Of a stretch of 31,517 bases of DNA, positions 23,268 to 30,211 are shown piece after piece. The notes beneath the pieces were generated by a model. That model made no database searches, was not told the origin of the DNA, and was given only the letters and a program-made list of their open reading frames with translations. Each line of letters begins with the position of its first letter. Position 1 is the first letter of the stretch. A program made the translations under genes and the position numbers. Source of the DNA: an uncultured Streptococcus sp. (GTDB taxonomy: Bacteria; Bacillota; Bacilli; Lactobacillales; Streptococcaceae); contig CABSRC010000004.1 of assembly GCA_902480035.1 (NCBI GenBank), positions 1 to 31,517 on the forward strand, in the 5' to 3' direction.

Positions 23268-23780
23268 TTAGTAATGCATCAAAACTTTGTAGTCGTAATC
23301 GCCGATCGCTTCGCGACCTTTCAAGTCGTCCAACTCGATCAAGAAGGCACACCCTGCAACGACCCCACCGAGTTTTTCGATCATTTCGATGGTTGCTTTC
23401 ACCGTACCACCAGTCGCCAAAAGGTCATCAACGATGAGAACACGTTGACCTGGTTTGATAGCATCTGCGTGCATGCAGAGGGTATCGACACCGTATTCTT
23501 TTTCGTAGTCAGCAGAGATGACTTCGCGTGGCAACTTGCCAGGCTTACGAACAGGTGCAAAACCAATTCCTAATTCAAAAGCGACTGGACATCCAACGAT
23601 GAACCCACGCGCTTCAGGACCGACGATCATATCGATCTTCTTATCGGTTGCGTATTGAACGATTTCACGAACCGCATAACTATAAGCATTGCCATCTGCC
23701 ATCAAAGGGCTGATATCACGGAAGGTAATTCCTTCTTGTGGATAGTTTTCAATGCTTGCAATGTAATCTTTTAAATTCAT
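23268..23780 (-). CDS. apt: Adenine phosphoribosyltransferase
   Basis: Purine salvage: adenine plus PRPP to AMP. 170 residues with PRPP-binding VLIVDDLLATGGT (114-126) and the N-terminal FRDISPLMADG. An extended -10 TGGTATAAT (23816-23824) lies about 40 bases upstream of the ATG. Confidence 0.96.
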   Translation of the reverse strand: MNLKDYIASIENYPQEGITFRDISPLMADGNAYSYAVREIVQYATDKKIDMIVGPEARGFIVGCPVAFELGIGFAPVRKPGKLPREVISADYEKEYGVDTLCMHADAIKPGQRVLIVDDLLATGGTVKATIEMIEKLGGVVAGCAFLIELDDLKGREAIGDYDYKVLMHY

Positions 23781-23815
23781 GGTTAACTTTCTTTCATAAA
23801 AAATTTTTACATTCC

Positions 23816-23824
23816 ATTATACCA
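23816..23824 (-). promoter_or_regulatory. Promoter of apt
   Basis: TGGTATAAT read leftward, a consensus extended -10; no good -35 seen. Confidence 0.6.
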
Positions 23825-23882
23825 TGAATTCTACTAACTTGCATCATTTTTGCCAAATCATTTTCCCAAGCTCCCCGCGTCA

Positions 23883-23920
23883 AAAGCAAAAATCCCACAT
23901 CTGAAAAATGATGTGGGATT
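23883..23920 (-). terminator. Terminator of the recJ-anchored protein operon
   Basis: Read leftward: AATCCCACATC/GATGTGGGATT, an eleven-base perfect stem followed by TTTGCTTTT, 19 bases past the stop at 23939. Confidence 0.92.
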
Positions 23921-23938
23921 GGATTCCAAAAAAACTTA

Positions 23939-24532
23939 CTACTCTTCTATCAATTTGTTGTACTCGATTTTCATATCCCCCAAGTTTTTCAAGGAATAAC
24001 GGGAACTTCCATTCTTGAACCAGGTACCGAGGATGTATTGCTCAGCGACTTTCTTGCTTTGGTTTTTCAACCACGTGCGGTCTTTGCCGTAGGTGGCAAG
24101 TTGATCAAGAATTTGCTGGCCCACGTAGGTAGTATCTTCTTTAGAAAGGTAGACCTCCTTCTGGAAAAATAGCTTTTTAGATGAGTCGTATTTAAATATA
24201 AAACCAAGTGTCACACCTTTTTCCAATTGAAGATCATACATATAGGTCCAGTTGGGAGTTCCCCTAAACATCATCACGGACAGTTCTTCGTTAACATCGA
24301 CAATTCCTTTAGAATAGGGGTAGGTCTGAAAATCCTCGTCTTCTTTCCAGATACCATCGTTTCCTATCGTTTCTGTATAGGGCTTAAACATCATATAGCG
24401 CATCAATCCACCATTTTCGGAGTAGTTGATTTCTTCCATAGGGTTTTTCAGGCTCAGGTAGATTCCCAACCAATAAAGAGCTAAAAGTAGGAAAGGGATG
24501 AGCCAGAGAAACTGCTTTAGGTGTTTTTTCAT
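23939..24532 (-). CDS. Membrane-anchored protein of unknown function downstream of recJ
   Basis: Predicted 197 residues: basic start (MKKHLKQF), one transmembrane helix (about 9-27, LWLIPFLLLALYWLGIYLS) and a 165-residue outer domain with alternating strands (YMYDLQLEKGVTLGFIFKYD) and a basic C-terminal half. The layout and the LQLEKGVTLGFIFKYD stretch faintly recall TipC-type immunity proteins of streptococcal type VII toxins, but I cannot confirm this and no LXG toxin is nearby. The ATG overlaps the recJ stop by four bases (ATGA), so it is translated with recJ. Confidence 0.6.
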   Translation of the reverse strand: MKKHLKQFLWLIPFLLLALYWLGIYLSLKNPMEEINYSENGGLMRYMMFKPYTETIGNDGIWKEDEDFQTYPYSKGIVDVNEELSVMMFRGTPNWTYMYDLQLEKGVTLGFIFKYDSSKKLFFQKEVYLSKEDTTYVGQQILDQLATYGKDRTWLKNQSKKVAEQYILGTWFKNGSSRYSLKNLGDMKIEYNKLIEE

Positions 24533-26754
24533 AAGGCCTGTCCTGTTAGATAGTCATAGATTTCACGAACCGTCCCAAGGGCCATCAACTCCTGCTCTTT
24601 CACCGTTTGTTTGAGATTTTGGTAGATGCTGCTTTCAACGATTTCCCGTTTTTCTGCTTCTTTATTGACCTTCATGACCCCATTTTCAATGGTCACAAAG
24701 CCCAGCTCTTGGAAGATCTGGATCATTTTGACCAAGAGGATCTGCTGGATCTTGAGATAGGCTGCTAGGTCTTTGAGTTTGTAGCGGACATCAAACTCTG
24801 GGTATTGGTAAATAGTTTTATAGAGTTTGGCATACTGGTCCCTGCTACCGTAGCCTGTCAGATAGTAGGCTTTAGGGATCTCATTTTTGAAATAGACAGC
24901 CTGGAAATCATGCTCTTGAAAAATTTGCCGTAAGGACTCTATATCCTCAGGGATATTTCCAACCACTACAGCAGAAGCATCCGCTAGATCTGGTAGTTCT
25001 TGGGTAAAATCAAGAACCGGAACACCTGCAGGGAGACTGGCATTTTTTGAGCGGATATTGAAGAGCTGCACTCCGTCCACACGCGAATCAACCAGCATGA
25101 GCTGAAGGGTCGTTTGGCCATTCCATTGGTTGACTGACAATTGCACAGCTAGCTCTAGGTCTTGCGCCTGGGCAAACTCTGCCTCTAAGCTTCCCAATCC
25201 AAAGGCAACCACCTCAAAGGTCGCATCTTCTTGAGAAATTTTGAGTTTCAAATGGGTATTGCCGGCTCCCATCGAGCGCGCCCCTTCTACCTTGAAATTA
25301 CGGACCAGAAAGACTGGTTTTTTATTGTCCATGCCAAAAGGACTCAAGCGCTCAAAGCTTTTCAGAGTCTCAAGCGTCAATTCTGTTAGATGCAGTTCCT
25401 CGTCGATGGCTAAGTTTGACTTGCTGCTGAGATCTATCTCTTGCTCTCGAATGTAATCCGTAAGGGCCTGAGACAAGGCAGGTAGTTGGTCCACCTCGAG
25501 CGTCATCCCTGCTGCACCAGCATGTCCTCCAAAGGCGACAAAGAGCGACCGGTGAGGATCGAGAGCCTCAAAGATATTGACCGACTCAGGACTCCGAGCG
25601 CTTCCTTTAGCCCGTCCATCTTCGATGCTTAAAACAACAACTGGCTGATGAAGCTCTTCTAATAGACGGCCGGCGACAATGCCAAGGACCCCTGGATTCC
25701 AGCCTTCTTTGGCCAAGACCTGAGCGGACAAGTTTGGATCGACCATGGTTTTTGCTTCATCGTAGATGCTTTGAACAATCTCTTTTCGTTCTTCATTCTT
25801 CTGATGAATCATGAGGGCAATCTCGTGCGCCTCTTCATCGTCAAAACCAGTCAGGAGTTCAATGGCCGGATTGGGATCATCGAGGCGTCCAAGGGCATTG
25901 AGACGAGGGGCGATCTGAAAACCAACTGTTTCTTCATTGACATCCTCCGGACGAATCCCAGCGATCTCCAAGAGCTCTTGCAAGCCCATGCGCTGGGTAT
26001 GTTGGAGAACCCCCAGGCCGTATTTGACCAGAATTCGATTTTCATCTGTCAGGCTCACCATGTCAGCGATGGTCCCGATCGCGACCAAATCTAAAAGATC
26101 AACCGGTACTTCCTCTAGGAGGGCACAGGCCAACTTAAAGGCCACACCACAGCCTGCTAGATAATGGAAGGGATAAGCCGCATCTGGATGCTCCGGATGA
26201 ATGATCGCATGAGCATCCGGCAAGTCCTCTGGCATAGAGTGGTGGTCCGTTACAATGACATCTACTCCCATTGCCTGGGCCATGGCGATGGCTTGATTAC
26301 CTGCCACGCCATTGTCCACCGTGACAATCAAAGAAATACCTTGCTGCTCGATAAAGTACTTGTAGACACTCTCATTGGGACCATAGCCGTCTGTGAAGCG
26401 GTTGGGGAGGTAGACTTGCACCTCTGCCCCCATCTGCTCCAAGGTTTCCTTCATAATAGAGGCCGAGGTCATCCCGTCCGCGTCATAGTCACCGTAGATG
26501 AGGATCTGCTCATAATCTTCGATAGCCCGTCGGATGCGCTCCACTGCCTTGTCCATATCATGGAGCAAATAAGGGTCGTGTAGCTTCTCCAGCTTGGGTT
26601 CTAAAAAGTCTTCTAAATCCTCTTTGGTCTGAATGCCACGCTCATACAGCAAGGTTGCTACAGACGCTTCCAGGCCTGCTTTTTTGGCAAGGGCTAAAAA
26701 GGCCTCATCTGCACTTGGCGAAGCTAACTGCCAATCGTATTTTGAAGTGATCAT
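24529..26754 (-). CDS. recJ: Single-stranded-DNA-specific exonuclease
   Basis: 5'-3' ssDNA exonuclease for recombination and repair; 741 residues, the streptococcal size. DHH-domain motifs: YGDYDADG (Asp89, Asp91, Asp93), VTVDNG (145-150) and TDHH (169-172); DHHA1 motif FGGHAGAAGM. A C-terminal domain extends beyond the core as usual in Firmicutes. GAGGAG lies 12 bases from the ATG, rather far, but MITSKYDWQL is a normal start. An extended -10 TGTTATAAT (26789-26797) lies upstream. Confidence 0.96.
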   Translation of the reverse strand: MITSKYDWQLASPSADEAFLALAKKAGLEASVATLLYERGIQTKEDLEDFLEPKLEKLHDPYLLHDMDKAVERIRRAIEDYEQILIYGDYDADGMTSASIMKETLEQMGAEVQVYLPNRFTDGYGPNESVYKYFIEQQGISLIVTVDNGVAGNQAIAMAQAMGVDVIVTDHHSMPEDLPDAHAIIHPEHPDAAYPFHYLAGCGVAFKLACALLEEVPVDLLDLVAIGTIADMVSLTDENRILVKYGLGVLQHTQRMGLQELLEIAGIRPEDVNEETVGFQIAPRLNALGRLDDPNPAIELLTGFDDEEAHEIALMIHQKNEERKEIVQSIYDEAKTMVDPNLSAQVLAKEGWNPGVLGIVAGRLLEELHQPVVVLSIEDGRAKGSARSPESVNIFEALDPHRSLFVAFGGHAGAAGMTLEVDQLPALSQALTDYIREQEIDLSSKSNLAIDEELHLTELTLETLKSFERLSPFGMDNKKPVFLVRNFKVEGARSMGAGNTHLKLKISQEDATFEVVAFGLGSLEAEFAQAQDLELAVQLSVNQWNGQTTLQLMLVDSRVDGVQLFNIRSKNASLPAGVPVLDFTQELPDLADASAVVVGNIPEDIESLRQIFQEHDFQAVYFKNEIPKAYYLTGYGSRDQYAKLYKTIYQYPEFDVRYKLKDLAAYLKIQQILLVKMIQIFQELGFVTIENGVMKVNKEAEKREIVESSIYQNLKQTVKEQELMALGTVREIYDYLTGQAL

Positions 26755-26788
26755 CTAGCTTTTGGTCTCCTCTTTTTCTTATCTGAAT

Positions 26789-26797
26789 ATTATAACA
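26789..26797 (-). promoter_or_regulatory. Promoter of recJ
   Basis: TGTTATAAT read leftward, an extended -10 about 35 bases before the recJ ATG; -35 not recognisable. Confidence 0.55.
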
Positions 26798-26882
26798 TGA
26801 AAGGCTAAAATGGCGGGAAATAAAAGGTCGACTTATACAAAAACCAAAATCAACATTTTGCCTTATTTTTGTTGCATTTAAC

Positions 26883-26910
26883 TTGACTTATCACACTAAA
26901 AGAATATAAT
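26883..26910 (+). promoter_or_regulatory. Candidate distal promoter of the adhesin gene
   Basis: TTGACT, 16 bases, TATAAT: the best rightward promoter in the 26755-27267 gap. It lies about 350 bases before the adhesin start, which would imply a long leader unless a nearer, weaker promoter is used. Confidence 0.55.
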
Positions 26911-26916
26911 AATGTT

Positions 26917-27267
26917 GATAATAATCTTTTAAAAATGTAATGGGATGATTATTCTGTTAAGTTTGCACTGCTTATTATCATTTTATATTATGAAGCGTAA
27001 ATTTCTTCCGTTTTTCTATCGAATCATTGTTTTTAGAAAGTTTGTTTCAGGTCCAACCAATCCTCTAGTATGGACAGACTAAAGATAGGATATTGAGGTA
27101 TGCCCCCATATTTTCTCAATAGAGGTAAGGTCCTTCTTCTCTAAATACATGTTCAAATAAAGCAACTGATTGTATGGAGCAAAGATCAGGAGTTTTTCAG
27201 TTTTAGGAGATATCACTATATAGAAAAACTTTACGAAATTTATGCAAAAGAAAGGAATTGAGGCCAA
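26917..27267 (+). other. AT-rich gap before the adhesin gene
   Basis: No convincing gene. It contains a 45-codon rightward frame (26945-27082, hydrophobic start MIILLSLHCLLSFYI, no ribosome site), a weak hairpin TATTGAG/CTCAATA (27091-27121) and a 62-codon leftward frame (27079-27267) with a protein-like composition but no proper start. Base composition is more AT-rich than the flanking housekeeping genes, which fits an insertion point or a decayed gene. Confidence 0.45.
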
Positions 27268-29223
27268 TTGAAATCTCTTTATAAAAAGATAGTTGCATTT
27301 GTAGCTATCATCGCCGTGGTAGCCTTAGGCTTGTCTGTGATCAAACCTGTTAGCGCGGCTTCTGTTTCACCAACTGTTACCAATTTAAAGGCTCAGGCAA
27401 GTGGACAAAAAGTTACCTTTTCATTTGACTGGGATTTAACTGGGAAGTCAGTTAAAGAAGGCGATACGTTTACCATTGATGCTCCAGAAGGTATCAATAT
27501 CACTGAAGTTGCAACTCAATCACTCCAAGCAAATGGGGCTGAAGTCGCAACCATTTCGATGACAAACAAAAAGATTACTTTCACCTTTAAAAAAGCAATC
27601 GAATCCATGAACGAAAACGTTAAAGGTGGTTTCTCATACAATGCAGTATGGGACAACACTCCAGGAAATCCTGGAAATAAAACTGCCACTTCTAAAGTCG
27701 GTTCAGAATCTGTCATCATTACACGTCCTGATGGACCTGGCGTATTTGAATCTGTGTTGAACAAGTACAACCTTACTGGTGACTATGTAACTAAGCAATT
27801 CAAATTAGACGCATCTGAAAACTATGCATGGTTAAATGTTGGAGATGACTACTATCTAACAAAATGGTTCATCCGTATCAACGGAGATGGTAAGAAACAA
27901 GCCATCACAAACCCTGTTGTGTCAGATAAAATCCAAGCCCCAGCAGTCGATTACTCAAAAATCACTTTTGCTCCTGCTGCAAACCACGCTGCAAATGAAT
28001 TCTTTGTGGGAACTTACTTGAAACCATCCTTCACTTTAAGAAAAGGTGGACAAGTGGTGGCTTCTGGTTGGGACTTCTGGAAACATGTGAAATTCGATGC
28101 AGACGGTAATGGATTTACTGTTAATTTATCAGATGTCAGTGATGTCTTTAAAACAGCATCTAGCGATGAATTGATCGTTGAATACCAAACATTAATTCCT
28201 AAGACAACCATCCGTGTTGATAACAATGCTACATTGACAGCTGATGAAATCACAACACCTCAAACTGACCCAGCATTCTGGAACAACCCTGAATTGAAAT
28301 TCTGGGTTAGCGGTGATAAAACTGTCACTGTTCAAAAAGAATGGGTAGGCGATAGCGAAGCAGATCGTAAAGATATCACGGTTCAATTGTATGCGGACGG
28401 CAAAGCTTTGGATGGGATGACACAAACCCTTACAAAAGCTTCTGGCTGGAAAGCAGCATTTACGAAATTACCAGGTATCAAAGATGGTAAGGCCATTGAG
28501 TACTCAGTAGTGGAAACAAACACACCTGAAGGTTACACTTCAAAAGTTGAAAAAATTGATGATAACAACGTGATTAAAGTAGTCAATACATCAAACAAAC
28601 CAACTACAACAACTACTACCACTACAACTACTACAACTACTACAACTACTACAACTACTACGACTCCAGAGCCTAAAACCACAACTACTACGACTCCAGA
28701 GCCTAAGACTACTTCAACTACAACACCTGAGACTCCTGCTACAACTGTTTCAACAGAAGAGCCTAAGACTACTGTAACTACAACACCTGAGACTCCTGCT
28801 ACAACTGTTTCAACAGAAGAGCCTAAGACTACTGTAACTACTACGCCTGAGACTCCTGCTACAACTGTTTCAACAGAAGAGCCTAAGACTACAACCACTA
28901 CGACTCCAGAGCCTAAGACTACAACCACTACGACTCGAGAGCCTAAGACTACAACTACTACGACTCGAGAGCCTAAGACTACAACTACTACGACTCGAGA
29001 GCCTAAGACTACTGTAACTACAACAGAAAATCCAAATAAACCTAGTCATTCTGGTACCACAACGACACCAAATGCGCCAGGTTCAAATGGTGGAAACAAT
29101 GGTGGACGTCGCAAACCGCTTCTTCCAAATACAGGTGAAGTTGTTGCATCTGGACTTGTCTTCTCAGGAATTCTTGTCTTAGCAGGTGCTGTTGGAATCA
29201 AACGGAAATTGACTGATAACTAA
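27268..29223 (+). CDS. LPXTG-anchored adhesin with CnaB domain and Thr-rich stalk
   Basis: Cell-wall surface protein, 651 residues. The signal peptide is probably cleaved after Ala30 (PVSA-ASV) and has no YSIRK motif. Two Ig-like adhesin domains (about 36-155 and 165-345) resemble collagen/fibrinogen-binding MSCRAMM A-regions. One CnaB domain (about 350-440) has residues placed for an isopeptide bond (Lys357 to Asn440, with Glu416). A Thr-rich stalk (446 to about 600) begins with 21 consecutive Thr. The sortase signal is LPNTG (619-623) with a hydrophobic tail and KRK. The start is TTG with GAGG four bases upstream; no better start fits the signal peptide. The ligand is unknown; the Thr stalk may be O-glycosylated. 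Confidence 0.92.
   Translation: MKSLYKKIVAFVAIIAVVALGLSVIKPVSAASVSPTVTNLKAQASGQKVTFSFDWDLTGKSVKEGDTFTIDAPEGINITEVATQSLQANGAEVATISMTNKKITFTFKKAIESMNENVKGGFSYNAVWDNTPGNPGNKTATSKVGSESVIITRPDGPGVFESVLNKYNLTGDYVTKQFKLDASENYAWLNVGDDYYLTKWFIRINGDGKKQAITNPVVSDKIQAPAVDYSKITFAPAANHAANEFFVGTYLKPSFTLRKGGQVVASGWDFWKHVKFDADGNGFTVNLSDVSDVFKTASSDELIVEYQTLIPKTTIRVDNNATLTADEITTPQTDPAFWNNPELKFWVSGDKTVTVQKEWVGDSEADRKDITVQLYADGKALDGMTQTLTKASGWKAAFTKLPGIKDGKAIEYSVVETNTPEGYTSKVEKIDDNNVIKVVNTSNKPTTTTTTTTTTTTTTTTTTTTTPEPKTTTTTTPEPKTTSTTTPETPATTVSTEEPKTTVTTTPETPATTVSTEEPKTTVTTTPETPATTVSTEEPKTTTTTTPEPKTTTTTTREPKTTTTTTREPKTTTTTTREPKTTVTTTENPNKPSHSGTTTTPNAPGSNGGNNGGRRKPLLPNTGEVVASGLVFSGILVLAGAVGIKRKLTDN
28602..29010 (+). 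repeat. Tandem repeats in the adhesin stalk
   Basis: Three levels. First, ACA-ACT-ACT 9-bp units within the 21-Thr run (28602-28664). Second, three 60-bp units encoding TTTPETPATTVSTEEPKTTV-like 20-mers (about 28713-28892). Third, five or more 30-bp units with GCCTAAGACT recurring at 28881, 28911, 28941, 28971 and 29001, encoding TTTTTT(P/R)EPK. All units are multiples of three, so slippage changes stalk length without breaking the frame. Confidence 0.9.
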
Positions 29224-29307
29224 TAGTATCATTAGGAACAGTCCTTACTTCTATCAACCCCCTAACGAAGAAACTTCTACTCTCATTCATAGAAGTTGAA
29301 ACAAATA

Positions 29308-29333
29308 GAGAGAACCAAAAGGTTCTCTTTTTT
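29308..29333 (+). terminator. Terminator of the adhesin gene
   Basis: AGAGAACC-AAAA-GGTTCTCT followed by TTTTT, 85 bases after the adhesin stop. Confidence 0.92.
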
Positions 29334-29355
29334 AATCTGATCTTCTTTAATGGAT

Positions 29356-29391
29356 AACAAAAACAGCTCAAGGACCTTTATCCTGAGCTGT
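29356..29391 (-). terminator. Terminator of the leftward lipoprotein gene
   Basis: Read leftward: ACAGCTCA...TGAGCTGT extended by AGGA/TCCT with one bulge, then TTTTTGTT, 22 bases past the stop at 29413. Confidence 0.85.
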
Positions 29392-29412
29392 CGTTTTTCT
29401 ATTTTAGCTTTT

Positions 29413-30177
29413 TTACTGATCCAATTTCACAACCTGTCCATCCTTAACGTTGAAATGATAAGAAATGGATTCATGATCTTTATTCTTGAAATCCAGGTAA
29501 TAGAAATCATAGTCACCATCTGGAAGAACACTAGCATCCAACTTTTTAGCGGCAGCTTTTAAATCCTTTTCCTGGATGGCTTGATCGTCTTCTACTGAGA
29601 TCATCATACGAACCATCCCCTTTTGAATAAGGGTGGCGTAGGGAATCTGGTAATAACCCGCGAAATCGTTCTTTCCTTCTTGCCTATTTTGAGCCGCCAG
29701 CTCTTCCAATTCTTCTGCAGCCTCCTTTTGATAAGAAGAATCAACATTGGGAAGAAAATGAAAATAAGAGAGCGTCAGGCCTAGATCCTGCTTTTTAAGC
29801 TTATCCAGTAGTTGGGCCTCTTTTTTCTGTACTGTCTTCTGCTCTGTAAAAACTTCTTTATAACTTGGAGTGGTTTGTCCATAGGGATCAGACCAGTCAT
29901 TTTGTAAGAAAACATGCACCTCAAGAGGCACGGTTTGACCGTCATAGGTTTTCTCCGAATAAGTAAAATCAACTTTATAACCTGGAATTTCTAAAGCCTG
30001 CCAGGAAAGACGATTAATTTTAATATTCCCATGCAAACCAACCTTAGCAAGCTCACTGCTGACAACTTCCTTCGCCTTTTTATAATCACTCGGTTTCATG
30101 ATCTTACAACTGGAAAGAAGGAGGCAACAAAGAATAAGTGGAATTCCTGCGAATAGTTTGAAATAATTGAGCTTCAT
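29413..30177 (-). CDS. Lipoprotein of unknown function
   Basis: Predicted 254 residues. Lipoprotein signal with lipobox LSSC (Cys24). The mature part starts with an SDYKKAKEVVSSELAKVG helix, then a strand-rich stretch (WQALEIPGYKVDFTYSEKTY) and an acidic helix EAAEELEELAAQNRQEG. AAGGAGGT lies seven bases before the ATG. It follows the large partial gene by 34 bases on the same strand, so the two are probably cotranscribed. I do not recognise the family. Confidence 0.75.
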   Translation of the reverse strand: MKLNYFKLFAGIPLILCCLLLSSCKIMKPSDYKKAKEVVSSELAKVGLHGNIKINRLSWQALEIPGYKVDFTYSEKTYDGQTVPLEVHVFLQNDWSDPYGQTTPSYKEVFTEQKTVQKKEAQLLDKLKKQDLGLTLSYFHFLPNVDSSYQKEAAEELEELAAQNRQEGKNDFAGYYQIPYATLIQKGMVRMMISVEDDQAIQEKDLKAAAKKLDASVLPDGDYDFYYLDFKNKDHESISYHFNVKDGQVVKLDQ

Positions 30178-30211
30178 AGCCTGACCTCCTTGCGAAATTC
30201 GACCTAATCGA

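Noticed and set aside
26945..27082. 45-residue small protein behind the distal promoter
   Set aside because: It has no ribosome site and a hydrophobic, low-complexity composition typical of AT-rich DNA; kept only as a note in the gap entry.
28533..28928. Val-rich 131-codon frame on the minus strand
   Set aside because: It is the antisense of the Thr-coding repeats, with no ribosome site.
28602..29010. CRISPR-like array
   Set aside because: The regular 30- and 60-bp units are coding repeats of the adhesin stalk with no unique spacers and no cas genes.
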